From the NCBI RefSeq assembly GCF_002177115.1, contig NZ_MVAG01000057.1, positions 239,902-303,901 on the forward strand: 64,000 bases of DNA. The letters run 5' to 3'. This document shows, piece after piece, positions 35,132 to 44,144 of the stretch. Each line of letters opens with the position of its first letter. Position 1 is the first letter of the stretch. The translations under genes and the position numbers were made by a program. The notes beneath the pieces were generated by a model, which was not told where the DNA came from, did no database searches, and worked only from the letters and a program-made list of their open reading frames with translations. The stretch is from Chryseobacterium mucoviscidosis. GTDB taxonomy: Bacteria > Bacteroidota > Bacteroidia > Flavobacteriales > Weeksellaceae.

Positions 35132-36271
35132 ATGAATTTATTCAACGTATATCCATTATTCAACATCAATCCGGTAAAAGCACAGGGATCATTTCTGTGG
35201 GATGATAAAGGAGAAAAATATCTTGATTTTTACGGAGGTCATGCGGTGATTTCCATCGGTCACAACCATCCCCATTATCAGACTCAGTTAAAAAATCAAT
35301 TAGATAAAATATCTTTCTATTCAAATTCGGTTCAGAACGAGTTACAGACTGAGCTGGCTGAAAAATTAGGAAAGCTTTCAGGTTTAGAAGATTATAATCT
35401 ATTTTTATGCAATTCAGGAGCAGAAGCGAACGAAAATGCTTTAAAACTGGCTTCTTTTCACAACGGAAAAAACAAAGTGCTATATTTTTCAGGTTCCTTT
35501 CATGGAAGAACTTCTGCAGCCGTTTCGGTGACGGACAATCCTAAAATTGTAGCTCCGGTAAATTATGATGAAAGATTCATTAAGTCTGAATGGAACAATA
35601 TCGAACAGCTTGAAGAAGTTTTTGAAAAACAGGGAAATGAACTTTCATCCGTCATCATTGAAGGAATTCAGGGAGTGGGCGGAATTATGATTCCAACAGT
35701 TGAATTTTTAACTAAAATCAAAGAATTGTGCGAAAAATACAATGCTGTCTTGATTTTGGATGAAGTTCAGTCGGGATACGGAAGAAGCGGTTATTTCTTT
35801 GCTCATCAGGAATTCGGGATTGAAGCAGATATCATTACCACTGCAAAAGGAATGGGAAATGGTTTCCCGATTGGTGGTGTTTTAATTCATCCGAAATTTC
35901 TGGCAAGCAACGGTTTATTGGGGACGACTTTCGGAGGAAATCATTTGGCTTGTGTAGCTGCAATTGCGGTTTTAGACGTCATGAAAGATGAAAATCTCAT
36001 CGAAAATGCTCAGAAAATGGGCAAATATATTGAAAATGAAATTAAAGATTTTTCACATATCAAAAACATCCGAAGGAAAGGTTTGATGATTGGGATTGAA
36101 CTCGACAGAGATTGCTCGGAAGTGAGGAACAGCCTGTTATACCATCATCATATTTTCACAGGAAACTCTAATGATAAAGCAGTCTTAAGGATTCTTCCGG
36201 CACTTAATATTAAAAAAGAAGAAACGGATCTATTCATAAATGCTTTGAAAGAAGTATTGGAGAATATTTAA
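35132..36271 (+). CDS. argD: Acylornithine aminotransferase
   Basis: 379 residues, a PLP class-III aminotransferase. Converts N-acylglutamate semialdehyde to N-acylornithine. YLDFYGGHAVISIGHNHP is the N-terminal signature; LFLCNSGAEANENALKLA binds the phosphate; LILDEVQSGYGRSGYFF holds the PLP-pyridine Asp and ITTAKGMGNGFPIGG the Schiff-base Lys. The cluster position supports argD over GABA or ornithine aminotransferase. Confidence 0.94.
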   Translation: MNLFNVYPLFNINPVKAQGSFLWDDKGEKYLDFYGGHAVISIGHNHPHYQTQLKNQLDKISFYSNSVQNELQTELAEKLGKLSGLEDYNLFLCNSGAEANENALKLASFHNGKNKVLYFSGSFHGRTSAAVSVTDNPKIVAPVNYDERFIKSEWNNIEQLEEVFEKQGNELSSVIIEGIQGVGGIMIPTVEFLTKIKELCEKYNAVLILDEVQSGYGRSGYFFAHQEFGIEADIITTAKGMGNGFPIGGVLIHPKFLASNGLLGTTFGGNHLACVAAIAVLDVMKDENLIENAQKMGKYIENEIKDFSHIKNIRRKGLMIGIELDRDCSEVRNSLLYHHHIFTGNSNDKAVLRILPALNIKKEETDLFINALKEVLENI

Positions 36272-36291
36272 ATAGTGAAAATTATGCGGAA

Positions 36292-36368
36292 TGTCAATCT
36301 GACGAAGGAAGAATCTATTAATTATCAAAAAGAGATTCTTCACTACACTTTGCTTTGTTCAGAATGAC
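36292..36368. repeat. GTCATTCTGA-type inverted repeat, copy T2
   Basis: GTCAATCTGACGAAGGAAG and AATCT at the left face AGATTCTTCACTACACTTTG and TTCAGAATGAC at the right. The rest of the gap to argF' (to 36511) is A/T-rich with no further recognised element. Confidence 0.6.
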
Positions 36369-36553
36369 AAACACAATTATCATTAGCTGAGTAGAACGCC
36401 CTTGCGAACGAAAATATTTTCAAGTTAAATAAAAAAACTTCGCGAGCCTAGCGTTAAAAACTCAACCAAGTAGGTAAGATAAAAAATCTTTAAAATTTAT
36501 TTAAAAACGAAATGGATATTCCATTTGTCAATTGGAAAAATAAAAATTACCAA

Positions 36554-37525
36554 ATGAAAAAATTCACCTCTGTAAGCGATGTTAAAAACTTACAGCACAT
36601 TATAAAAAAAGCATTACAAATTAAAGAAAATCCTCTTTCGGAACCCGAAAAAGGAAAAGGAAAAACAATAGGACTTGTCTTTTTAAATTCAAGTTTGAGA
36701 ACCCGTTTAAGCAGTCAGATCGCGGCTCAGAATTTAGGATTAAATGTTTTAACCTTAAATGCAGCTCAGGAAGCATGGAATCTGGAATTTGCAGACGGAG
36801 CAGTGATGAACGGAAATACGGTAGAACATATCAAAGATGCGATTGAAGTATTAAATCAGTATTGCGATATTATTGCAGTTCGCTGTTTTGCAGGAATGAA
36901 AAGTAAGGAAGATGATGTAAACGAAAGCATTTTAAGCCAGTTTGAGCAACATGCAAAAGTTCCGGTTATTTCTCTGGAATCTGCAACACGTCATCCTTTG
37001 CAAAGTCTGGCAGATTGCATCACCATTACCGAAAACTGGAACTTCGATAAGTTTAGTGTAAAAAAGAAGCCAAAAGTGGTTTTAACCTGGGCGCCTCACA
37101 TCAAGCCGATTGCTCATGCGGTGGGGAATTCCTTTGCAGAATGGATGCAGGAAATGGATGTAGATTTTGTCATCGCCAATCCGGAAGGGTATGATTTAGA
37201 TAAAAACTTTACAAAAGATGTGAAAGTTATTCATGATCAGGAAGAAGCATTGAAAGATGCCGATTTTATCTATGTTAAAAACTGGTCGTCTTTTGATGAT
37301 TATGCTAAAATGCCTGAAGTAAAAGACAATTGGATGTTGACGAATGAAAAACTGGAAAATACCAATCAGGCAAAGGTAATGCACTGTCTTCCGGTTCGCC
37401 GTAATGTAGAGTTGAGTGATAAGGTGATGGATGGTGAAAATTCAATCATTTATCAGCAGGCAAAAAACCGGATTTTCTCTGCGCAGGCTGTTTTTTCTGA
37501 AATTTTAGATGAATTGAATTCTTAA
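36554..37525 (+). CDS. argF': N-acylornithine carbamoyltransferase (ArgF')
   Basis: 323 residues from MKKFTSVSDV at 36554; an in-frame ATG at 36512 would add 14 residues not expected in the family. Transfers the carbamoyl group to N-acetyl- or N-succinyl-ornithine, not free ornithine. FLNSSLRTRLSSQIAAQNLG holds the carbamoyl-phosphate SxRT motif and MHCLPVRRN the second site. The Bacteroides enzyme (succinyl type) has Pro at residue 90 and the Xanthomonas enzyme (acetyl type) has Glu there; in this numbering the residue is Val90 (MNGNTVEH). Substrate is thus undecided. Confidence 0.9.
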   Translation: MKKFTSVSDVKNLQHIIKKALQIKENPLSEPEKGKGKTIGLVFLNSSLRTRLSSQIAAQNLGLNVLTLNAAQEAWNLEFADGAVMNGNTVEHIKDAIEVLNQYCDIIAVRCFAGMKSKEDDVNESILSQFEQHAKVPVISLESATRHPLQSLADCITITENWNFDKFSVKKKPKVVLTWAPHIKPIAHAVGNSFAEWMQEMDVDFVIANPEGYDLDKNFTKDVKVIHDQEEALKDADFIYVKNWSSFDDYAKMPEVKDNWMLTNEKLENTNQAKVMHCLPVRRNVELSDKVMDGENSIIYQQAKNRIFSAQAVFSEILDELNS

Positions 37526-37531
37526 TAAATC

Positions 37532-37564
37532 AAACCTCATAGGTTTTTAAAACCTATGAGGTTT
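37532..37564. terminator. Perfect hairpin between argF' and argB
   Basis: AAACCTCATAGGTTTT / AAAACCTATGAGGTTT, a 16-bp stem. It resembles the terminator at 53276-53315 almost exactly but has only a short, weak T run on the plus strand. It sits inside the operon, so partial termination or 3'-end protection is possible. Confidence 0.45.
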
Positions 37565-37580
37565 CCAAAAAAGATTTGTA

Positions 37581-38375
37581 ATGAAAGAAAAGTTATACAT
37601 CATAAAAATTGGCGGAGCGTTAATTGATGACGAGGAATTATTAGAACAGTTTTTAGAACAGTTTTCTGAAATTCAGGAAAAGAAAATTCTGGTGCATGGA
37701 GGAGGAAAACTAGCAACGACTTTAGCTGACAAACTGGGAATTGAGCAAAAGCTTGTAAACGGAAGAAGAATAACCGATAAAGATACGTTGGATATTGTTG
37801 CAATGGTTTACGCGGGAGGAATCAATAAAAATATTGTGGCAAAACTTCAGCAGAAGAAATGTAAAGCCATTGGTTTTTCGGGAGCGGATGCAAATTTAAT
37901 TAAAGCCAAAAAAAGAGAACACGCTGAAATAGATTTCGGATTTGTGGGAGATATCACCGAAAAAAGCGTGAACAGGAAATTAATTTCAAAATTGCTGAAA
38001 CTGGAACTTGTTCCTGTATTTTCGGCAATTACCCATGATAAAAAAGGGCATCTTTTCAATACCAATGCAGATACGATCGCTTCGGTAATTGCACAGGCTT
38101 TATCCGTAAAATATGATGTTGAATTGTTGTATTGTTTTGATAAAGAAGGTGTTATGGAAGATATAAACAATCCGGAATCGGTTATCAAAAATATTTCCGA
38201 AGAAGAATTTTCAACCCTAAAAGAGGACGGAAAACTTCATAAAGGAATTCTTCCCAAACTGGAAAATGCTTTAGGAGCAGTGAAAAATAATGTCAATAAA
38301 GTATTTCTCATTAAAGAAACTCAACTGAAAAACCATATAGAAAACCATCATGCAGGAACTGAAATCTGTTTATAG
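37581..38375 (+). CDS. argB: Acetylglutamate kinase
   Basis: 264 residues, an amino acid kinase fold. Phosphorylates N-acylglutamate. IIKIGGALIDDEELLEQF and LVHGGGKLATTLADKLG are the nucleotide and substrate loops; KGHLFNTNADTIASVIAQAL binds the phosphate region. It lacks an N-terminal kinked helix, which in other bacteria goes with arginine feedback, so it may be arginine-insensitive (family-based inference). Overlaps argE by 26 bases. Confidence 0.94.
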   Translation: MKEKLYIIKIGGALIDDEELLEQFLEQFSEIQEKKILVHGGGKLATTLADKLGIEQKLVNGRRITDKDTLDIVAMVYAGGINKNIVAKLQQKKCKAIGFSGADANLIKAKKREHAEIDFGFVGDITEKSVNRKLISKLLKLELVPVFSAITHDKKGHLFNTNADTIASVIAQALSVKYDVELLYCFDKEGVMEDINNPESVIKNISEEEFSTLKEDGKLHKGILPKLENALGAVKNNVNKVFLIKETQLKNHIENHHAGTEICL

Positions 38376-39432
38376 CAAAGAAGAATTGCGGGATAACGCG
38401 GTTGAATTATTAAAAAAGCTGATTGAGATTCCGTCATTCAGCAAGGATGAATTTAACACGTCGGTGGAAATTGAAAATTTTTTCAAAAAACATCAGATTC
38501 CGACAAAACGTTTTAAAAATAACATTTGGGCGGTAAACAAAAATTTTGATGTTTTCAAGCCGTCGATTTTGCTGAATACCCATCACGATACCGTAAAACC
38601 CAATAAAGCGTATACTTTGGATCCGTTTGTTCCGATTGAAAAAGACGGAAAATTATTCGGATTGGGAAGTAATGATGCGGGAGCCTCATTGGTTTCTATG
38701 GCGCAGGTTTTTTTACACTTTTATGAAAAAGAAAATTTACAATATAACTTAATTATAGCTTTGACGGCAGAGGAGGAGATTTCAGGTTTTGACGGTATTG
38801 AAGCGCTTTTCCCCCAATTACCGAATATTGAACTCGCCATTGTAGGAGAACCCACGCAGATGAATCTGGCGATTGCTGAAAAAGGACTTTTGGTAATTGA
38901 CGGTGAAATGAAAGGCACTCCTTCTCACGCCGCTCATCCGAACAATGATAATTCGATTGTAAAATGTATGGAAGATTTGCAGAATATTCTGAATTTCAGA
39001 TTTCCGAAGGTTTCAGAGTATTTGGGTGAGGTTAAAATTACCTTGTCAGGAATTCATGCCGGAGTTCAGCATAATGTCGTTCCGGAATCCTGTACTTTCA
39101 CTTTAGATGTAAGAGTTACGGATGAATATTCCAATAAAGAAGCATTTGAAATCATACAATCTCAGATGAAATCTACATTAACCGCAAGATCGTTCAGATT
39201 AAATTCTTCAAAAATCGAAATAGATCATCCTTTTGTACAGGCGGGATTAGCGATTGGAAGGACATCGTACGGTTCGCCAACTTCATCGGATCAGGCGATC
39301 ATTCCGTGCACTTCCGTAAAGCTCGGACCGGGAGACAGTACCCGTTCTCACACCGCGGATGAATACATTTACATAAAGGAAATAGAGGAGGGAATTGAGA
39401 TTTACATCAAGATTTTGGAGAAAGTTTTATAG
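38350..39432 (+). CDS. argE: Acylornithine deacylase (M20 family)
   Basis: 360 residues. Zn-dependent hydrolase that removes the N-acyl group from the pathway intermediate. ILLNTHHDTVKP and GLGSNDAGASLVSM carry the first metal ligands, LTAEEEISGFDG the catalytic Glu pair, and LGPGDSTRSHTADEYI the late His. A lid domain with GTPSHAAHPNNDNSI is in the middle. Starting codon lies inside argB. In the transcarbamylase-acylornithine route the deacylase acts after carbamoylation, on acylcitrulline. Confidence 0.92.
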   Translation: MQELKSVYSKEELRDNAVELLKKLIEIPSFSKDEFNTSVEIENFFKKHQIPTKRFKNNIWAVNKNFDVFKPSILLNTHHDTVKPNKAYTLDPFVPIEKDGKLFGLGSNDAGASLVSMAQVFLHFYEKENLQYNLIIALTAEEEISGFDGIEALFPQLPNIELAIVGEPTQMNLAIAEKGLLVIDGEMKGTPSHAAHPNNDNSIVKCMEDLQNILNFRFPKVSEYLGEVKITLSGIHAGVQHNVVPESCTFTLDVRVTDEYSNKEAFEIIQSQMKSTLTARSFRLNSSKIEIDHPFVQAGLAIGRTSYGSPTSSDQAIIPCTSVKLGPGDSTRSHTADEYIYIKEIEEGIEIYIKILEKVL

Positions 39433-39480
39433 GCTGGAAGTAGGAAGAGGGATGATGGAGGTTTATGAAGCATAAAAATA

Positions 39481-39705
39481 TCGACCTAGGAAAATGAAGC
39501 ATTAAGAAAAATAATTTTATGAACGTTAAGAAAATTCTACTGTTCGAAGCGCGAGATAAATATTGAACCGAAGAACAAATTTTGAATTCGCGCAAGTTTA
39601 GAATTTTTAGAGAACAGAAATAATTTTTAGCCGGAGTTTCCAGTCTTGAATTTTTGTTTCTTTTGTTTGACTACGTCGAATCTTCGATTTCAAGACAAAA
39701 GAAAA
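39481..39705 (+). repeat. ACCGACCTAGGA repeat, copy L-C
   Basis: Same ends and core as L-B, including GAACGTTAAGAAAATTCTAC and the terminal CTTTTGTTTGACTACGTCG...CAAGACAAAAGAAAA. It stands between argE and argH; the 454-base gap also holds T3. Confidence 0.75.
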
Positions 39706-39729
39706 CATAAAAGAAATATATTCAGTTAT

Positions 39730-39801
39730 GTCATTCTGAAAAAAACGAAGTGGATTGAAGAATCTTTAATTTTAGATAGATTCCTCCTTCGTCGGAATGA
39801 C
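39730..39801. repeat. GTCATTCTGA-type inverted repeat, copy T3
   Basis: GTCATTCTGAAAAAAACGAA...GAAGAATCT faces AGATAGATTCCTCCTTCG and GAATGAC; an imperfect hairpin related to T1 and T2. Confidence 0.6.
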
Positions 39802-39886
39802 AAAATCAATTAATAAAGGAAGATATAAAAGTTGGTTATAAACATCCGTCACCCAACTTCCATCTTCCATCAAAAAAGAAATTTTT

Positions 39887-41191
39887 ATGAAAAAAATATG
39901 GCAGAAAGACGATAACGCCACCAATATATTAGTCAATACATTCACAGTCGGGAAAGATCTTGATTTTGACGAACGTCTGGCAAAATACGATGTCAAAGGT
40001 TCAATGGCGCACTGCAAAATGTTGGCAGAAGTAGGGATTATTTCCAACGAAGAATCAGAGCAAATGTTATTTGTCTTATCAGAAATTTTAAATAAGATCG
40101 AAAACGGAACTTTTGAAATCGATAAAAATGCTGAAGATATTCATTCCCAGATTGAATCAATTTTAATTGAAAAATTAGGTGATACCGGAAAGAAAATTCA
40201 CACGGCACGTTCCAGAAACGATCAGGTTTTACTGGATATCAAATTGTATTTATTGGACGAAATCCGTGAATTGACAGCATTAACGGACGAATTCTTTCAG
40301 ATATTAATCAAACTGGCGGAACAGCATAAAAATGTGTTGCTTCCTGGATATACGCATTTGCAGATTGCGATGCCTTCCTCATTCGGATTGTGGTTTGGAG
40401 CCTATGCAGAAGCATTGTTGGATGATATTGAAATGTTGTTTTCAGTTAAAAATATTATCAATAAAAATCCATTGGGTTCTGCGGCAGGTTATGGTTCATC
40501 GTTCCCGATTGACCGTGAGAGTACAACATACAATTTGGGCTTTCAATCGATGAATTACAATTCCGTGTATGCTCAGATGACGCGTGGGAAGTCTGAAAAA
40601 ATGCTGTCGATGGCAATGGCAACTTTAGCCGGAACATTAGGAAAATTCTCTTATGATGTTTGTCTGTATTTAAGCCAGAACTTTGATTTCATCAGCTTTC
40701 CGAAGGAATTTACTACAGGAAGCAGCATTATGCCTCACAAGAAGAATCCTGATATTTTCGAGTTGGTTCGTGCGCGCTGCAACAGAATACAGTCGTTACC
40801 GAATGAGTTTATTTTACTCACGAATAACCTTCCTTCAGGCTATCACAGAGATATGCAGCTTACGAAAGAAATCCTTTTTCCTGCGATTGATTCCTTAAAA
40901 GAATGTCTGGAAATTTTAAATTATACATTACCCAATATTCAGGTGAAAGACGGGATTTTGGAGGATGAAAAATATAAATATCTTTTCAGCGTAGAGAAAA
41001 TCAATGAAGAAGTAAAAAACGGAAGCTCATTTCGGGATGCTTACATAAAAGTAGGGCAGGAGATTGAAAATAATGCGTTCGATTTTGAAATTCAAAATTT
41101 AAACCATACGCATCAGGGAAGTATAGGGAATTTGTGTTTGGATAAAATAGAATATCAGTTTAATAAGCTGAAAAATAAATTGTTGGGTTGA
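39887..41191 (+). CDS. argH: Argininosuccinate lyase
   Basis: 434 residues, last gene of the cluster. Splits argininosuccinate into arginine and fumarate. HTARSRNDQVLLDIKLYL binds substrate, GYTHLQIAMPSSFGLWFG holds the catalytic His region and GSSIMPHKKNPDIFELVR is the fumarase/aspartase superfamily signature with the catalytic Ser. The N-terminus MKKIWQKDDNATNILVNTFT is that of Bacteroidota ArgH. Convergent with the Lrp gene. Confidence 0.96.
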   Translation: MKKIWQKDDNATNILVNTFTVGKDLDFDERLAKYDVKGSMAHCKMLAEVGIISNEESEQMLFVLSEILNKIENGTFEIDKNAEDIHSQIESILIEKLGDTGKKIHTARSRNDQVLLDIKLYLLDEIRELTALTDEFFQILIKLAEQHKNVLLPGYTHLQIAMPSSFGLWFGAYAEALLDDIEMLFSVKNIINKNPLGSAAGYGSSFPIDRESTTYNLGFQSMNYNSVYAQMTRGKSEKMLSMAMATLAGTLGKFSYDVCLYLSQNFDFISFPKEFTTGSSIMPHKKNPDIFELVRARCNRIQSLPNEFILLTNNLPSGYHRDMQLTKEILFPAIDSLKECLEILNYTLPNIQVKDGILEDEKYKYLFSVEKINEEVKNGSSFRDAYIKVGQEIENNAFDFEIQNLNHTHQGSIGNLCLDKIEYQFNKLKNKLLG

Positions 41192-41200
41192 TTTATTTTA

Positions 41201-41315
41201 AACCATTAAGATTCATTTAAGGAGTTAAACAAAATTAAGAGATATAGGATTTTTTAATATAATTCGCTTCAAAATCTTAAATTCGCTTAACTTCTTAATT
41301 AAAATCTTAATGGTT
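41201..41315. repeat. AACCATTAAGATT...AATCTTAATGGTT inverted repeat
   Basis: 13-bp perfect inverted ends at 41201-41213 and 41303-41315, inner partner segments TTAAGGAGTTAA and TTAACTTCTTAA. It covers the gap between the convergent argH and lrp genes and could end both transcripts; no T-tracts of the usual sort. Confidence 0.6.
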
Positions 41316-41319
41316 CAAT

Positions 41320-41781
41320 TTAACCCAGATCAATCTTAAACTTCGTAGACTTCTTCACCTCATGCAACACAATAGAACTGTGATATTGACCGATATTCGG
41401 GATGTTTGAGATAACATTCACCGTAAAATCATTATAAGAATTAATATCTTTTGCAATAATTTTCAGCATATAATCGTATTCACCGGAAAGACTGATGATT
41501 TCCTGAACTTCATCATGCTGCATAATGTTCTTTTCGAACGTTTCCAGAACTTTTTTAGACTGTTCTTTAAGACGCACATTGCAGTAAACCACAATATTTA
41601 AGCCCAGTTTTTCACGGTTTAAAAGACCCACATATTTCTCAATAATTCCCTGTTTCTCCAGTTGCTTGATGCGTTCGTACGTCGGAGTGAAAGTAAGACC
41701 AATTTTTTCCGAAATTTCTTTCACCGAAAGTGTAGAATCTTCCTGAATAATACTGAGAATCATCCTGTCTTTTAAATCCAT
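41320..41781 (-). CDS. Lrp/AsnC-family transcriptional regulator
   Basis: 153 residues from the ATG at 41781; the longer ORF to 41907 adds a non-conserved stretch. N-terminal winged HTH (LKDRMILSIIQEDSTLSVKE, then EISEKIGLTFTPTYERIKQL) and a C-terminal RAM ligand-binding/oligomerisation domain (SGEYDYMLKIIAKDINSYND). Feast/famine regulators respond to amino acids. It lies next to argH and diverges from egtD, so arginine or ergothioneine genes are the candidates. Confidence 0.9.
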   Translation of the reverse strand: MDLKDRMILSIIQEDSTLSVKEISEKIGLTFTPTYERIKQLEKQGIIEKYVGLLNREKLGLNIVVYCNVRLKEQSKKVLETFEKNIMQHDEVQEIISLSGEYDYMLKIIAKDINSYNDFTVNVISNIPNIGQYHSSIVLHEVKKSTKFKIDLG

Positions 41782-41945
41782 ATAGTCTATTTTGAATGGT
41801 AAATATACAATTTTATAAAAATTAAAACTAAATTTTTTGTGTTTTGAACTCAAAAATCCCTTCATAAACAGACCGAATATTAATCTTTGTATTTTAGGCA
41901 ATGGCAAAATAATTGCTGTAATCTGCGTACGAAATCCAGATTAAT

Positions 41946-42932
41946 ATGAACCGAAATACGACTACGGCAACAACTTCATTGGCTGATTACGACCCCCATC
42001 ATAAATTTAAAAGTGAAATTTTAGACGGACTGAAAGAGGAGCCTAAACATTTATTATCCAAATATTTCTACGATAAAAAAGGAGATGAGCTTTTTCAGCA
42101 GATCATGAATATGCCGGAATATTATCTCACCGATTGCGAACTTGAAATCTTTACCGGAAAAAAGAGGGAACTCGCAAACGCGATACGAGCATTCGACGAA
42201 CCTTTTGATCTGGTGGAACTCGGAGCAGGAGATGCTACAAAATCCTCTCATCTGCTTGAATATCTTGTAAAGCAAAACGCAGATTTTACTTATATGCCGA
42301 TTGATATTTCCGCAAATATTATTTCAATTTTGGAGGGAAATCTTACTTCAAAAATTCCGGAGCTTCAAATGACAGGTCTTAATGGAGAATACTTTGAAAT
42401 GCTCGATAAAGCAAACAAAATTTCTTCCCGCAGAAAAGTCATTCTTTTTTTAGGAGGGAATATTGGAAATATGGAAATTGAAGAAGCCTATCAGTTCTGT
42501 AATGCATTGAAATCGAGACTCAATCCGGATGATATTCTTCTCATTGGTTTTGATCTGAAGAAAAATCCACACACCATTCTTGCTGCCTATAACGATAAAG
42601 CGGGAATAACGGCATCGTTCAACCTTAATCTTTTAGATAGAATTAATGAGGAGCTGGACGCAGATTTTAAAACGAATCAGTTCAAACATTACCAAACTTA
42701 CGATCCGCTTTCTGGAGCCTGCAGAAGTTACCTGATCAGTCTGGAAGATCAGTCGGTACATATTGAAGAGGAAGAGGTAAACTTTAAGGCAAATGAAGCT
42801 ATTTATATGGAAATTTCTCAGAAATATTCGGAAAAAGAAGTCGATATAATGGCAAGAAAAACAGGTTTTAAACCGTTAAAACAGATTTCGGACACCAAAG
42901 GCTGGTTTGTGGATGCAATCTGGAAAGTCTAA
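41946..42932 (+). CDS. egtD: L-histidine N-alpha-methyltransferase EgtD
   Basis: 328 residues. Trimethylates histidine to hercynine with SAM, first step of ergothioneine synthesis. KYFYDKKGDELFQQIMNMPE and YYLTDCELEIF are the substrate-side motifs; DLVELGAGDATKSSHLL is the SAM motif I, and LFLGGNIGNMEIEEA a later EgtD signature. Length is normal for EgtD (about 320). It is the first gene of a four-gene run with egtB and an ABC transporter. Confidence 0.94.
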   Translation: MNRNTTTATTSLADYDPHHKFKSEILDGLKEEPKHLLSKYFYDKKGDELFQQIMNMPEYYLTDCELEIFTGKKRELANAIRAFDEPFDLVELGAGDATKSSHLLEYLVKQNADFTYMPIDISANIISILEGNLTSKIPELQMTGLNGEYFEMLDKANKISSRRKVILFLGGNIGNMEIEEAYQFCNALKSRLNPDDILLIGFDLKKNPHTILAAYNDKAGITASFNLNLLDRINEELDADFKTNQFKHYQTYDPLSGACRSYLISLEDQSVHIEEEEVNFKANEAIYMEISQKYSEKEVDIMARKTGFKPLKQISDTKGWFVDAIWKV

Positions 42933-42953
42933 TTTAAATTAAAAGCTAAAACG

Positions 42954-44135
42954 ATGATCGAACAGAATACACTAGTCAAAGAAAAACAGTTGCTTGAGAA
43001 TTACTGCAGAATCAGAGCGCGGTCTGTAGAAATATGCGAACCGCTTGAAACAGAAGATTTTGTAGTTCAGCCTGTTGTAGATGTAAGTCCTCCGAAATGG
43101 CATTTAGGACATACGACATGGTTTTTCGAAACTTTTATTTTGATCCCGAATCTTGATGGTTATCAGGTGTTTAATTCACAATACAATTTCGTTTTCAACA
43201 GTTATTATGAAACCATTGGCGCAAGAGTAATCCGGACTGACAGAGGAAATTTAAGCCGCCCTTCCGTTGCAGATATTTTTCAGTACCGGGAATATGTCGA
43301 TGAACAAATGGAAACTTTTCTTTTAGATAACGACTTATCCGATGATCTTCAAAAACTGTTTGAATTAGGTCTAAACCACGAACAGCAGCATCAGGAATTG
43401 TTACTGACTGATATCAAATATATTCTGGGTCATAATCCTTTATTTCCCGCTTACAACGAAAATTTTCCGTTAGAAAAATCAGAACCCGAAAATTTTGAAA
43501 TGCTTTCTTTTAAGGAAGGAATTTATGAAATAGGATTTGAAGGAGAAGGATTTTGTTTTGATAATGAACTGAACAGACATAAAGTATATCTCAATGATTT
43601 CCAAATCTCAAACCGATTGGTAACCAATTCAGAATATCTGGAATTTATGAATGACGGAGGATATGAAAATTTCAGACATTGGCACGCGGAAGGTTGGGAC
43701 TGGGTTAAAGAAAACCATGCAAAAGCTCCCTTATACTGGCATTTTATTGAAGGTAAATGGATGCATTACACGTTGAACGGTTTAAAAGAGATCATTCCCG
43801 ACAAAGCCGTTTGTCACATCAACTTTTTTGAAGCATCGGCTTTTGCCTCTTGGAAAGGAATGCGTTTACTTACCGAAGCGGAATGGGAAGTCGCTTCCGG
43901 AAAATTTGACTGGGGAAAACGCTGGGAATGGACAGGAAGTGCTTATCTTCCGTATCCAGGCTTTGCAAAAGAAGAAGGAGCAGTAGGAGAGTATAACGGA
44001 AAATTTATGGTCAATCAAATGGTGTTAAGAGGCGCTTCATTAGCAACACCAAAAGGACACAGCCGGAAAACATACAGAAATTTCTTTCCCACATCACTGC
44101 AATGGCAGTTTACAGGAATCCGACTGGCTAAATAA
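42954..44135 (+). CDS. egtB: Hercynine oxygenase, ergothioneine biosynthesis protein EgtB
   Basis: 393 residues: an N-terminal DinB-like helical domain and a C-terminal FGE/sulfatase-modifying-factor domain. A nonhaem iron enzyme that joins the thiol of Cys or gamma-Glu-Cys to hercynine with O2. The presumed iron ligands are H53 (WHLGHTTWFF), H142 and H146 (LNHEQQHQEL). The C-terminal domain shows GMRLLTEAEWEVASG and a terminal RNFFPTSLQWQFTGIRLAK. No egtA or egtC is present in the window, so cysteine may be the sulfur donor, or those genes lie elsewhere. It follows egtD by 21 bases. Confidence 0.92.
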   Translation: MIEQNTLVKEKQLLENYCRIRARSVEICEPLETEDFVVQPVVDVSPPKWHLGHTTWFFETFILIPNLDGYQVFNSQYNFVFNSYYETIGARVIRTDRGNLSRPSVADIFQYREYVDEQMETFLLDNDLSDDLQKLFELGLNHEQQHQELLLTDIKYILGHNPLFPAYNENFPLEKSEPENFEMLSFKEGIYEIGFEGEGFCFDNELNRHKVYLNDFQISNRLVTNSEYLEFMNDGGYENFRHWHAEGWDWVKENHAKAPLYWHFIEGKWMHYTLNGLKEIIPDKAVCHINFFEASAFASWKGMRLLTEAEWEVASGKFDWGKRWEWTGSAYLPYPGFAKEEGAVGEYNGKFMVNQMVLRGASLATPKGHSRKTYRNFFPTSLQWQFTGIRLAK

Positions 44136-44144
44136 TTCCCATTG

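Noticed and set aside
41782..41907. 42-residue N-terminal extension of the Lrp regulator
   Set aside because: Not part of the Lrp family; the HTH begins right after MDLKDRM at 41781 and the extension overlaps the promoter region.
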